NCBI GenBank assembly: GCA_037074765.1
Contig: JBAMDO010000093.1
Coordinates: 62,001 to 126,000, forward strand
DNA: 64,000 nt
Source of the DNA: Mansonella perstans
Lineage: Eukaryota > Nematoda > Chromadorea > Rhabditida > Onchocercidae
Direction: 5' to 3'
Positions within the stretch are counted from its first letter, which is position 1. Every line of letters starts with the position of its first letter. This document shows positions 48,701 through 61,163 of this stretch, in pieces. The notes under the pieces were generated by a model. The model was not told the origin of the DNA and searched no databases. It was given only the letters and a program-made list of their open reading frames with translations. The position numbers and the translations under genes are program-made.

Positions 48701-51056
48701 ATATGACCAAACACTATTTGTAGGATATGACAATCTTGGCGGATCATCTGAATAAATGGACGAAGAAAAGCACAAAACACGTCAAAAGCCGAGTGTATCG
48801 GAAAATAACCATGGCTATTTGGTGGTCAGTTCCTGTAACCACTTTTAAATCTCGTAGAAACTATTTCACATGAGAAGAATGCTCAGGAAATCGGTAAAAT
48901 AAGCAGAAAGCTACAGTACTTCCCTAGAAAGTACTAGAAATTAGAACCGATAGCACTACAGTACTTCCGGCCATCTTAGATCGACCGCAAAAATCCAGTT
49001 CTTCATGACAAAATCTGAACAAACGTCGGAAACCTAAGCTTCAGCAGTTAAAGGATTTTGTGACGAAGAGCTAGGGTTCTATGAATTTCCGTTTTATTTC
49101 TAACAATCAACTATGATTTTATCAAAAATAAGGACGAAAAACACTTCCACATTCAGAAGAGTTCATTAAGCCAAAATAAAAAATAAAAAAAACAAAATTT
49201 CTCAGTGGCAATAAATGTTAATTATCACTTCGCCTGCTTCAATTTTGTTCCGATGAAAAGTGATGTTCGGATTTAGTGATTTAAAATTCCCAGCGCAAGT
49301 GTTTTACATCATTTCTTCAATATTTTAGCCATAATTCATCATCAACAGAAGGCTTTTCAGCCATAATGTAAACATGAAATTTTAATCCCAACAAAAAAAA
49401 ACTAAGGAAATTTTGAGAAAGTATATGCATGAATGTGCAGTATCGGAGACAGTAATTCAGAAGCATCTAAATTGAAATTTTCTTCAGAAATAATTTTATG
49501 ATTCAAAATCTTGTTGATTTCATCAAAAAGTTAATTATGAGCACAATAATTTAATTAATCATATAACTAATTTATACAGATATGATTCCAGTGAACTGTG
49601 GTCGTTTAAGAATCATAACTAACATATACTTCTTACAAATCTAAATTAAAACGACTAGACAAATGTTACGGTTTCACCAAATATATGCCCTTTTTTATTC
49701 TTTATATGCTGTTTTCAGTTATTTAAGTTAAATAATTCAATCCCGGTCTATTGTCGGAAAAACCAAAATAATTGTATCAAAAAATTACTTGATCTAAGAC
49801 AAATAGCTTTGCATTTACTATTATTCTGTTGAATAAAAAGCGTTTTCGCATGCTTAAAATCATGAGTCAGCTATCTAATCTTTAAAGCGTCTAACTGTGT
49901 TTTTGCCTGATTTGTGTACGTCTGGTAAAATATGTAATTTCCTTATACGCAAAAAGGGCAGTCTTTAACGTAAATTTCCCTTGTTGCTGTGAGAATATTG
50001 TCAATTTGTAATGATCTTACATGCCTGATTGTTAAAAAAATCTCTTTATATATTCTTTATATAAACAGTAAGAAATTCTAACATCAGCTCATTCAATCAT
50101 TCAATCTGTTTGCATTAGCTTTGTACGAGTTCAGCGTCGACATCGCTTTCCGACTTCTATTCACCCTTCAACTCCAGAAATTTTCACTTTTTGCACCAAT
50201 AAAAAACTGTGCAAGAGAATGATGTCACTATATTTTTAATCTCTGTATTCGCTAATAATACGATTGCCGTCATCAATAAACTTTTACCAACATTGCGCTT
50301 TTGTGCCAGGCAGCAAAAAACATCATCATCAGTCTCTTGCAAACAATGTAATATAAATTTTCACGACATTTATTGTTAAACGGACCACAACTACAGTAAG
50401 CAGCTTTCATTTTTCATTTCTAATTTGAGCTCGGTAAAGATTTAGCACTTAAGCATAAGCCATTTAGAAATTCTTCCTGTTCCACATGAATATAAGTCAT
50501 AGACTGGGGAATATTAAGGAGTTAAGAGATTAAGAGGAATTTTTTCTTTTTATTCTCTGGAGATCACGGCCAATAATACGGCTCACTTTTTATTTACTAA
50601 TAAGTTTACCATAACTTGCAAATAAAATTATTAGTATTTGACAATAAAGATTTAGCATAAGTGGTTCAATCAGATAATAGAGATATAACATAAGTAGTTC
50701 ATTAATTCTTAATGCAATAAATTCAAACGATGTCTATTTACATCTTTCTTTTACTGTAGAATGTGTTGAATATTATTCCAGCAGATGTTTTTTGTTTTTA
50801 CTGTGGAATGTTCAGCACTACCTGCCAGGTGCTTTTTTATTAAGATTCTATTTTTCCAGCAGAATGTTCAACACTATCTAGCAAGTGATTTCTCTTTTTC
50901 CCAGCAGCATTTTTTTAATTCAAAAGTAAGTTAAAATCATCTCTGAACAAATCGTACATTTTTACATTTTTTCCTGAAGAAATTCATTAATAAAATTTGT
51001 TTTCGCCAGTCCTGTATTATTGTACGTTCCAGCACACAGTATGTCGACTTAAACTT

Positions 51057-51338
51057 TTACACAAAATAACGCATTGTCCATAATCGAAATACCATCTCCA
51101 GTTGACAGGTTATTACCATTTTGAATTTCCTCTCAGATAGTCCATCTTTGATTAAAAAATTGAAAGCTAACAGTAGCAAGGGACATGTCCCATCTGTAAT
51201 GCTTTCCTTCTTACCAACATTTATTTTCTCTACGATGCTATCTTTACTTACCGGAACACAGAAACAGTAATCTAACCATGTAAAAATAGGCAATGAAATC
51301 TGGCGTCCGACTTCTTGATGCAAGGCTTTCCGTTTCAT
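51057..51338 (-). CDS. possible single-exon ORF, unrecognised
   Basis: 93-codon frame with a true ATG (MKRKALHQEVGRQISLPIFT, then FCVPVSKDSIVEKINVGKKE), preceded by ATTGTAG 10 bases upstream. Composition is protein-like in the middle, but there is no poly(A) signal nearby and no recognised domain. It could be an exon or chance. Confidence 0.27.
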   Translation of the reverse strand: MKRKALHQEVGRQISLPIFTWLDYCFCVPVSKDSIVEKINVGKKESITDGTCPLLLLAFNFLIKDGLSERKFKMVITCQLEMVFRLWTMRYFV

Positions 51339-51678
51339 GAAATTAAAACTACAATATTCTTTGATTCAGCTTTTCTAACAGTTATAATTCATGATCACAC
51401 ATGTAAAACTGGAAACCTGGAAAAAACTATAAGTTTCTATTCAGAAAAATCTAAAACGAATTATGCTCAAACTTAAAGTTCTCTTGAGTTTGCAAAAACT
51501 ATATCACTTTTTAATTTTTTTTAAGCCAATTCATCTTCATAACCAAAAACGTATTGCCTAATCCTGATCTTACCTAAGTTTCTTTTCCTTCAAATTATGC
51601 CTGAAAAATTTCGTACCGCTTGGTATGATATTCGTATCCTTTCAAAATTGTGATATTAAAGTAATTACTATTTTAGAT

Positions 51679-52904
51679 ATGTTTTTGATATCAAGAATAA
51701 TACGCGGCAGGAGGTTGCTGCACGAACTTGAAGCTGAGACTGAAAAAAAAGCAGTGCAGGAAACTGCTGCAGCAGATTCTTCAGCCACGGTGCTTCAGCA
51801 AAATATATTAGCGACCCGAGAGGAAAAATCTATGGACGAATCATCTCAGGTACGAAATCCATCAAAAATAATATGGTGATGCTCCAAAATTAGATGAAGT
51901 AACCAATACGCAGGATATTTTCTCAGTTATATGAGATCGTAAAACTGATCTTGAAGAGTTTTAATAAAACCAGTTTTAAATCAGATCATCTTTCAGTCTA
52001 GAGCTGGACTATCCAAAGCAAATATAACATGTCCAGTAGCTCCATCATCATCTCGCAGGTCTCTTTTTTGTTTCATGTTTTACATTTCAATCATTACTAA
52101 TAAAATCTCTTGAAGTAGTAAAGCCTTCAATCCATAGTACTTGTACTAAGCAATGAATGCTAGGTAAATAATGGAAAGCTGCGTGTATTCCTCCTGTTCA
52201 CTTTAAAACAAGTAATTAACTCGTTTCTTCGCGACAATTTCTTCAATTTTATGTAGCATTTGCTTGAGAGCCAATTTTGAAGTCTGATGATTAGAGTTTG
52301 AGATGCAAGAATGGTTGTATTTCTCAGTTTTAGTGAATTTCATTTTCAAAAAGAACATATGAGTGGTAATCAGAGTAATAAAAATACTCAAAATAAAAAT
52401 AAAAATTGAAGGTAATAAGGATGTAATAGTACATAAGCTTGATGGAAATATAATCCTTAAATAACAAGACATGGTTCATTGATAAGAGGATGTATTTTCT
52501 TGGCTTATGGTTATATAATTTTTCCGTATGGTACATAAATTCGAATTTCCCATCATATATTGTCATAAGATTAAAAAATATCAATTTTAATTTAATATGT
52601 ATCATTGATCTGAAACAATTTGAACCATATTTGGGTATCCATTTCAATTAACTAGAACCTGCTTTATCCGAATGCCAATCTAAATTTTAAGGCATGTAAT
52701 TTTACTTATTTAATTTGGAACAGGCTCGCCGCGGTAGAACTTAAAATTAAAGAAGATCTGATAATCAGTTTGAAAGGTTAGTTTTAACAAAGTTTATAAA
52801 AATGAAAATCTAATAATTGGTGCTTGGTCCTGGTTTTAACAGATGTAACTCGTGTTAGTATAGCAGATATTGGGAGGAGTTCAAAATTGAAGTTATTCTG
52901 TTAG
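51679..52904 (+). CDS. unrecognised four-exon gene, or 5' exons of the globin
   Basis: Four exons in phase: 51679-51849, 51997-52058, 52724-52776, 52843-52904, giving 115 residues. The N terminus is MFLISRIIRGRRLLHELEAE, followed by a helical, alanine/glutamate-rich stretch (TEKKAVQETAAADSSA), a serine-rich linker (CPVAPSSSRR) and a compact C-terminal part KIKEDLIISLKDVTRVSIAD ending in SSKLKLFC. TACTATTTTAG lies three bases before the ATG, a likely trans-splice acceptor. Exon 2 ends in phase 2 and would also join in frame to the globin exon at 56012, which would replace exons 3-4 and give a 430-residue globin. Family not recognised. Confidence 0.5.
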
Positions 52905-53081
52905 CATCAACTCTTCTATCTCCTCAGTGGTAAGATTTTTCGGCTCACTATAAAAGTAAAAAGTTGACGAGGCGCTGTGATAATCAATCGTTTGAATTTT
53001 TTTCACTTGCTGAGCAAAGAATCTAAGTAAACCACGGCGAAAGAAACAAAGCTGTTTATAACAATTCGGAGTTATGTACAT
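52893..53081 (-). CDS. possible 62-residue ORF, unrecognised
   Basis: Complete ATG-to-stop frame: MYITPNCYKQLCFFRRGLLR, FFAQQVKKIQTIDYHSASST and an acidic end LTTEEIEELMLTE. The basic aromatic N terminus would suit an organelle leader, but this is a guess. CAAACTTAG lies directly before the ATG, a possible trans-splice site. The last codons overlap the antisense end of the plus-strand gene at 52904 by 12 bp. Confidence 0.35.
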   Translation of the reverse strand: MYITPNCYKQLCFFRRGLLRFFAQQVKKIQTIDYHSASSTFYFYSEPKNLTTEEIEELMLTE

Positions 53082-53089
53082 CTAAGTTT

Positions 53090-56005
53090 GATTGAGCATA
53101 ACAGCTAATCAGTCATCGGTCAATTTGCTACACAGATTAGCATTTGCTTTTTTGCCATTTAATTTTAATTCATAAAACTTCGGTTGTATTGAACTATGTT
53201 TATGCATTTGTCATTAAAATGTGTTTTTGTGACTCTGCTCAAATGACACTGAGACCGCTTTGGAAGAAGTATTTTACAGTAGGAATTAGAAATAGCCTCT
53301 AAACAAATTTTTAAATAACTTTTTGCTTAAAAATTCCAAAAAAAAAAATAAAAAGTAGCACTACAAAGCAGATGCAATTAATGAATTCATTAACTTCGTT
53401 GATTACTTTAGATTTTTAAAAATACTTTAAATCTGGTATTACTCTTCAGTTCTCGAGATTTTGTTATTGATATTATTTTTTTTTTTCAGTGATTTCATGT
53501 GTTCATTGCATTGTTTGCAGAAATACCTCCTATAGTTTTTGGAGAAGTCTAACTTCGAGATATAATTAGACCATATTTCAATTAACAGTAAATTGCATAA
53601 ACCACGGTTTTCAATAATATTGGAGTGAATGATTGGTTACTAATAATATAAATTGAGTTTAGGCGAGAAAACTTTCGAAATAATATATGTTAACCAAAAA
53701 AAAAAAAAATTTGATATTATTGCTATTCAATCACTTAAAAGAAATTTAATTTGAAAAGATGCTCTGCAAATGTTTAGGTTACGGAGTAAAACTGGATGTC
53801 TTTAATTACCATACTCTTTAAAGCGCTCTTTTCTATTTGCTTATTTTTTCTAATTATTATATTCTAAAAGGTGTTATAAATGAATATTAGAATGTTAGTA
53901 AAAAGGTGTATTAGGGCGATTAGACTGCAATCTTATTTGCCTAATAGATTTATAATTAATTAATGGTATAGTAGCAGCTGTATTGCTAGTCAATATTTCA
54001 TGAGGAAACCATAAAAACAGATCAAATTAATTTATCCTTACTTCATCAACCTAAGGGTTTCCACAGTACCTTTGCTAAATCGATATTCTTTCGTGAAATT
54101 TGATTACAAAAAAATTTATTTCAATTTCATATATGAAACTGTTTGACAATAAATTTATAATCCATTCTGAAACATAGACATTTTCTGGATTTTGAAATTA
54201 AATCTCACCTGATTTAATTAATTTGTTTCAAGCGGATATTGCATGCCTAAGATTTTCACTAATTAAGACAATAATTTGAGGATGTAGAGAGGACACATAT
54301 TTATGTGAGCAACGTTTTTTAATTAAGAAGTAGGAAGTTTGTGAAAGTAAACAATTTAAACAATTTTTCTATTTTTTCTCATTAAATGACATTTAAATGA
54401 TGGATGCAATGATTTTAAGACACAATGCCTTGCATAACTTTGAACATTTCTTACTTCCTAAAGTTGAACCGGATTAACGATGGCAAATAATCGGGATTTT
54501 ATATTTGAATTTTTCCTTCATGCATAGAATTAACTAATAAGGGTATGGTGGGTGTTGATTGACTAATGACAGTCTTCAATCTATGTGCAATGCAGATTCG
54601 ACTGATGAATTCTGCTTATTGTTATTGAATAACGTCATATAGATCTCAAAAGAGCTTGTCCAAGATTTTAAATTTGAACTGAAAATTAAAATTTTAAATC
54701 TCTTTGTGAATTTAAATGTTTTATCTGTACTTTCTTATCAAAGCATACATCGTAAAAGAATAATAACATCTATGCTTTCGTTTAAGTTTTGATCGTTCAC
54801 TCTTAACAATAACTTGAATATTTCTTCAGACCAGTCCAATTAAATGGTAACTGAATAATGGTTCAGACCAATTTAAATTGCTATAATATTTTAAAATATC
54901 CCATTTATACCCCATTCATCGTATTTTTTCTGCTAGTGTGTGTTCACAGAAGAAAATAAAATCATTACTTAAAAGTAGTTTTCTGCTAGAAGAGTTCGGC
55001 GATGCTTAAATGATTTAAGCAAAGAAATGGGATTTTTTAAAGTGAACAGTTTTATCAGCATTATTGAAATCATTATTCCATGCTGTGCTGCTCTGGAACA
55101 ATGAATTTTATGTTCTGTATCCGGGCACTAATTATGAGTCACAGTGTGAAGTTCCATCAATACTATTGAAACTGATAAGTATGACTTTTCAAAAGAGAAA
55201 CTTTTTATGACTTCTTAGTCAAATCTATTAATACTCTTTTGTCCTAGTAATTAGAAGCTCTTTAGTACTAGTATTTGGAAGGATTTTAGCCTGAACCACT
55301 GGTGATGTTCGAGAAAATATTATTGTTCATGCGAAGTGTACAAGTACGGACATCATTTGATTTTTTGTTTAAAAAAAAAATATAATGGATTGGTTACCTT
55401 GATTGGTTGTCTAATCTATCCATGTTTCAAAATCCTTAATAAATCCCGACAATTTACTTCCCCTCTTAAGCTCTTTTTTAGACAGCACAGATTTAAGTTT
55501 TCATATTGTTTTTATGCTAAATGAAATAAAAATTTACATTTTGCTTAACAACCTAGTGAAATTACATAAAAGTTAATACATTATCAGTTATGCTTATTGG
55601 CTAATGGTATTTTCACTCACATTTGGTAATATTTATTACACTGCCAAAATTTCACTTTCGATCATACAGAACATATTTTTAGGAGACGTAAATCAATTAG
55701 GACTTTGAAATACTGCTCAAAGTACACGGTAACTCTTGCTTTCATATGAAATGGAAGGTATTTATTGAACTGATGTACTGTAAATGCAGAACTATTATAC
55801 AGCCATCATTCTGTTTTCTAGTTATAGGCAGCGGAACACGCGACTGGTTGATTGAGTCTTAGACTATATTTGCTTGGTTTTACGTTACGTACGGAAATCC
55901 AATTTCCCGGTCTCTAGTCGTATTCGGGTTTATTGCATACATTGAACAAATTATTGGGAGTAAAAGCAGGTTCTTCATCACATATTGCGTTTTACAAATA
56001 TGCAC
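53090..56005. other. gene-free AT-rich stretch
   Basis: Nearly 3 kb without a frame or repeat I can support; part of a 3.9-kb intron if the globin uses the exons at 51679-52058. Confidence 0.5.
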
Positions 56006-56011
56006 TTGCAG

Positions 56012-58376
56012 GAGGGCTACAAAACAAAGAAGGGATTCCTCATTACCAGACGAAGCCGAAACGAATCTAGACTTAAAGGATCTAAAAATGCCATCTCATT
56101 ATTTACGTCGATCATCCAGTATGCCAAGTGTATCCGATCCTGTCATCAGTAAGTTTTCGTTCTAAATGATTTAAAATCAGAAGCTGATTTTTTTTAGTTT
56201 TCAAATTCCACTTACTATTGCTTTTACTTATTTTAGTTCCTGCATGCATAATTACTTTACAGAACCTGTTTTAAAACATTATGATTATAACTCAAAACTG
56301 AATCGACTTCAAAAACGATTTCTTCGCTTCACGTGGCATCGTCTACAAACCAAAAATGGTGGGAAAAGAGTCGAAAATGTTTTCGAAGAGGTTATTCGTA
56401 CTCCATCTGTCTTTATCAGCTCTATTTTTTAATCATTTTAACCCAGTTTTTAGTAATTTGAGAATGAACCAATAAATCGGAACCTAGGTAAAAAAACTAA
56501 GGTGGGTTCGCAATTTTACTATATTCAAGCACAATTATAATGAGAGATTTGCGATAACTGCATCTCATATTCAGATATTCGTTTACTTTTCATTTCTGAT
56601 TCATTTCAATATCATCTTTCCCTTCTCTTTTTTAATAAACTTGATCTTACTTAGACTTGAAGTATACCTTTGAATAAAGAAAAGAATTAGTTCTTGGTTT
56701 AGGTATATGAACGTCTTCTAAAACGGTTTCCTGGAATTGGGAAAATGTTTACAACACGAACCTTTTTGTCTGCAATGTCACGCAGTGAAATGGCTACACC
56801 AAGAGACCATGCAAAGGTATGTTTCAGTCTAAATGATATGAAGTAGAATCTGCTCAAACTTTCTGAAAAAATGGCCATAGGCAGCAACGAGTCTTACGAT
56901 TATTGTCGGTCGAATTACATTGAAAATAAGCAATTCTAGGAGACAGTGAAGTTGATCAGTCATGCAATTAAGAATCTGGGAGTAAACGATAAAGAAAGGA
57001 GCGACACAGGCGGAGATTACGATCCTTTTTTATGCGGTGATTTCAGTTTTAATTTGGAATGCATGATTTAAATTCTAGAATTATTGTTTTGCTAGAATAG
57101 GAGTTCATAAATCTGTTATTATGATTAATTAAAAAGAAAAAAGTCAATAAGCGGGCCTGAAGTTACGAAGTCAATCTACCGAGTTGCAGAAACTAAAACA
57201 TTATGGTAAATGATTAAACAGAAAATGATCTGAAACCAACGTTATGAAAGTTTATTTTCAGACATTTGCATAAAATAGTTTACTAATTCATTTTATTTAT
57301 TTCGAAATTTTATAACCTATCTTTGTAGGTAAAACACATGGCAGACTTCGACCATATGGTTTCACAGGGAATTATTGGGAGAAACTTGGCGAAATTATTG
57401 TTGATGTAGTGCTAGGCCAAGAAGCCGTTAGAGACCTACCTGGTGCCGGTCAAGCCTGGGTTATATTCACTGCATGTCTTGTTGACCAGGTGCTTTTTGT
57501 GTGATGCTGTTGCAGGAAATTCTTGACAATCCCAGTGTTTCGGGATCAGAGATTAAATATGACACGTTGTTTTAAATGCATTTTTATAAGTGAATAGTTT
57601 GTCATAACAAAATGAAAATTTCCGTCAATGAAAAATTTTTGGTGGACTTTCCATCACTGTACACATTTTTGCAGCAGTTCAGTCGATCTATTTAGTTGCA
57701 GTAATTTATTGGAAAAGATTCAGCAATCTATTTCTTAAATATTATATAAAAAAATAAAAATATATAAATTAATGTCTACAGCTAAGAGCTGGATTTGACG
57801 AAAGCAAGAGTGGCCTAACGCCAATAACTGGAATGTCTTCCCAGAAGTTCATTAGTAATGCTACCAGTTCAAACGACGATCATCATCAGCATGCATTTCG
57901 ACCTACTGATATGGCTTGCTACTCATCAGTAAGTCACACTGTTTGATATCCATTAAAATAAAACCGTGAGTTTTGCAAAAGCAAAACTGAACTTTGCGGA
58001 TAACCACAAACAGAATATGTTAAGAATCGCCAGTTTGTTATAATCATTTGATATTTTCTAATCGAAACGCTTAAAAACTTTTTAAAAGTAACATCTTCAG
58101 TGGCATACCAGCCAATCTATTTCGCCAGAATACGTTCCGAGAGTGACACTGAAAGGAAGTGCAAACCCAACTTCTGATTCAGATATGCCACAAAAAAGTG
58201 GAAGACGAAATCATCCAGTATCTGTGATAGAACATGACAACTCAATATCTGAAATTAAGCAAAGAAGTTCAGCACGATTCATGACAAACAGGAAACACTC
58301 TAAAGGTCAATATACTAGCAGTTTCTCGCCACGGAACTTATCATTTGTTTCTGAGTGTCATTTTCTATTTTTTTAA
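56012..58376 (+). CDS. globin-domain protein with N- and C-terminal extensions
   Basis: Nematode globin of the large neuronal/GLB type. Seven exons in phase: 56012-56148, 56263-56390, 56703-56816, 56940-57036, 57329-57489, 57782-57928, 58101-58376. If trans-spliced at 56011 it starts at ATG 56088 (MPSHYLRRSSSMPSVSDPVI). Globin landmarks: helix A tryptophan (LQKRFLRFTWHRLQ), Pro C2 and Phe CD1 (RFPGIGKMFTTRTFL), distal His E7 (PRDHAKETVKLI), proximal His F8 (KTHGRLRPYGFTGNYW), and helix H (GAGQAWVIFTACLVDQLRAG). Haem binding should therefore be intact. The roughly 140-residue tail is Ser/Thr/His-rich, low in complexity and probably disordered (SSNDDHHQHAFRP, RKHSKGQYTSSFS). Upstream exons at 51679-52058 could add an N-terminal extension. 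AATAAA at 58875-58880. Confidence 0.88.
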
Positions 58377-58874
58377 TAGTTAAAAATGATAATTTGCTTG
58401 GTTTTACTCAATAATGTTAGTTCCGCTTTATGATGGAAATATGATTGATACCATTAGTTGAAAGTAACCGTTATCAGCTCTCATTAATTTTAAGTTTGAA
58501 AGAGTTTCAGCACAGATTAGTGTAATCTCAATAATCAGATCAAGCTTAATCATCGCAGTTATTCTGATAAAGCTTACTTATCCTTATGAAGGTAATAAAT
58601 AATGCGTTCTTTCAGAATTCGGGTAATTCTCAGGTATTGAATCCGGAATCAATGATAGAAGAATACATTGTAAAAGAAATAATTCGCTACAACTGTAGCA
58701 GTATGCAGATGATCTCATGTATTTTTAAAATAATTTTATGCAGCCCAGAAAAGTCACAGAACGAACTGATTCCTCTTAGTGGATAACTGAGCACCGCGTA
58801 TTATTGAATTATTATTATTAATATTACTTCAAATACTATAAGCAAAAAATAACACAAGAAAGTAAAAGTGGATG

Positions 58875-58880
58875 AATAAA
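58875..58880 (+). terminator. candidate poly(A) signal of the globin gene
   Basis: AATAAA about 500 bases after the globin stop codon; no nearer canonical hexamer was seen. Confidence 0.4.
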
Positions 58881-58889
58881 GTTAAATAA

Positions 58890-60755
58890 GAAATTCAAAA
58901 CCAACAATTATGTCTTAGAATTATGTTTTTGCCAAGCAAAAGATCTGAAATAGATTTAATAAATTCTGTTTTTCGTTTTCTCTCTCTTCCTCCCTTCTCT
59001 ATTTACACTCCTAACCTTTGCAATTATCATTTTCTCCTCTTCAGAGTTGATTTTGAATCGAATCTCTGATAAAGTATTCACATTTTATCAAAAAAAAAAT
59101 TAGCAAAAAAATCAGCGGTGCTTAGAGTGGTCCTTTAAAATGTTTTGCTGCTTCTTGAAAATAATCAGTAAGGGAACAATTAATTACTGACTAGTTATTA
59201 AAAGAGATAAGATCCCAGATTTCTCAAAGTTATGCCAAGCAGCCCAACATAATGAAGATCAAAGCGGCTACACATATTGAAAACAGAAAAATAAGTGGAA
59301 AAAACCGCATAATAGATGACAATGTAACAGTGAACTCTAAGATATCAAGCAACATTTTTGAAACCATCATCTTAAAATCAGATAAGTCATATCACTCACA
59401 CTGGAATGATATAATACTTCGTTTTATTGAAATTGATTAAGTGTCATCATTCCATGAATTCAAAATTTATAGAAAGTATGAAAACCATTTAATCGAAGTT
59501 GTGTTTTAAGCGCTTTTCCAACTCACCGGGGATTTTAAAATGAATTGAAAAGATACATTGGTTTGAATTTACAATGTACGTTAAAGACGTAAAATATTGA
59601 TAACCAAAAACTCTGTTTCTGAAAAGGTTTGGAACAACAATATCTTACATACCGTACCGTCTCGAGAGCATATTACACAGAATAGGTAGTTATTCTTTTC
59701 ATCAATAATATTGAGATTTTTTCCATATTCTTACTTTTCTTCGTACTTCCTCACTTTTTTTCAAAATTTACACTTAAAGTACGGTAGAGAAATTTAAATC
59801 TCAATCAGAGATCGATTAGAGTAAAAAACATGAAGAGATTTCAGGTGATAGGATTATAGACCGAAATAAATACTAGGGCTTATTAAAGGAATTAGAATAG
59901 ATTAGTGAAAACATTTTCTTTAATTACCGAATGCGACAGAAATATCCAGTTCAAATGCTGTCAAGCATCTTCAATACTCAATGAAACAAAATTAATTAAT
60001 GCATTTCATTAATCTCATTTTTCATTTCCAGTGGTCAATAACAATTTTCAGTAAATAAAATGTATATTTAAGCATAAACTGTTGGCAGCAAAAATCATTT
60101 ACCGGAAAAAAAGTTCCGTAAAGGGAGATAATCAATTCGAGACAGTGCTTAGCTTCTGGTCCACTGTGAACTTAACGTTTAAATGGTATAATTAAGGTCA
60201 TCAAAGGTTGCCTATCTTAGTAATAGGTCTGATAATAAATGATCTCCGAATTACAAAACAAACTTGTAGGAGATCATTGGTGCGGTGTATATGAACGATC
60301 AGATATAAATCAAATATTTGAAAAAACAATCTATAAGTCTATTTATAGATTTACGTACTGGAGGTTCCAAAAGTTTGTTGCAATGCTTGGAGTACAAGTA
60401 TAGTGCAGGCGGGTTCTTCGCGGATGATCTTCATTCGCCTTTCAACATCAAAACGTGTATAGATGAACAAGAAATAAAGCTATTCTAGAAACTTGATTCA
60501 CATGCACGGCTAATGTACTGTCTCTAGCAATATTCATTCATAGTACTTCCAGATGACCTGAAATGAAACGAATTGAATGAGTGAATGATTTCTTAAAACA
60601 GGATATTCCTTAAATTACGATGACATTGCTTCTGTAACTTTGCTTGACTAAGGCTTATTCTCTTGTCTAGTCTTGATCGCTTATTGCGCCGAAAAAGTAC
60701 TTTCGATATATGTCTAATTTAGAAAGTGCCTCATATTATAATGCTAATCCATATA
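58890..60755. other. intergenic, no gene seen
   Basis: AT-rich spacer with only short open frames lacking splice support on either strand; nothing recognisable. Confidence 0.5.
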
Positions 60756-60759
60756 AACT

Positions 60760-60951
60760 TTATTCAATTAGCATGTGGTTTAAAAATAACCTGAGCCACC
60801 TATGCATGAGCCATGTGGTACTCGTGATTAGAGCCAAGAACGTAGCAATCATAAAACATATGAACATTGCGAATAATGCATTGCTAAGACATACTTCTGG
60901 CTTATGTTGCCTTAATCGATCGCTGTATTCATCTGAAAGTTGCCGAATCAT
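60760..60951 (-). CDS. possible small single-pass membrane protein
   Basis: 63-residue ATG-to-stop frame: a charged N-terminal part (MIRQLSDEYSDRLRQHKPEV), then one hydrophobic helix (LFAMFICFMIATFLALITST) and a basic end (HRWLRLFLNHML). AAATTTCAG, a good acceptor, lies about 12 bases before the ATG, suggesting trans-splicing. The stop codon is embedded in GAATAAAG, so a canonical AATAAA poly(A) signal overlaps the stop. The plus-strand frame over the same bases is less protein-like. Family not recognised. Confidence 0.42.
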   Translation of the reverse strand: MIRQLSDEYSDRLRQHKPEVCLSNALFAMFICFMIATFLALITSTTWLMHRWLRLFLNHMLIE

Positions 60952-61163
60952 AATTAATTAACTGAAATTTATAACCATATAGTATAACAATGCAAGGATT
61001 GTTAACAGCTGTTATAAATACGCAGGCAAAGATATGAAAATGAGAAAATAAGATGTAAATTTATACAAGAACTGAACTATTTTTGACAAATTGAGGTGTA
61101 AATCTAATAGTTGCAGAGATTATTTTTTATAAAATTTACACGTGAAAAGTTAACTTGAAAAGA

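Larger units (their letters stand above)
41360..51050. other. gene-poor AT-rich region
   Basis: Nearly 10 kb with no gene I can support. Contents seen: short tandem copies of CCCTAATTAAAT near 42950-43000, the 28-bp minisatellite at 44476-44811, a 70-bp duplication at 45579-45730, a weak mariner-like segment near 48700-48860, and degenerate copies of GAATGTTCAACACTATCTAG near 50755-50890. Isolated open frames at 43640-43770 (-) and 46557-46769 (-) have plausible composition but no supporting splice structure. Confidence 0.5.
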
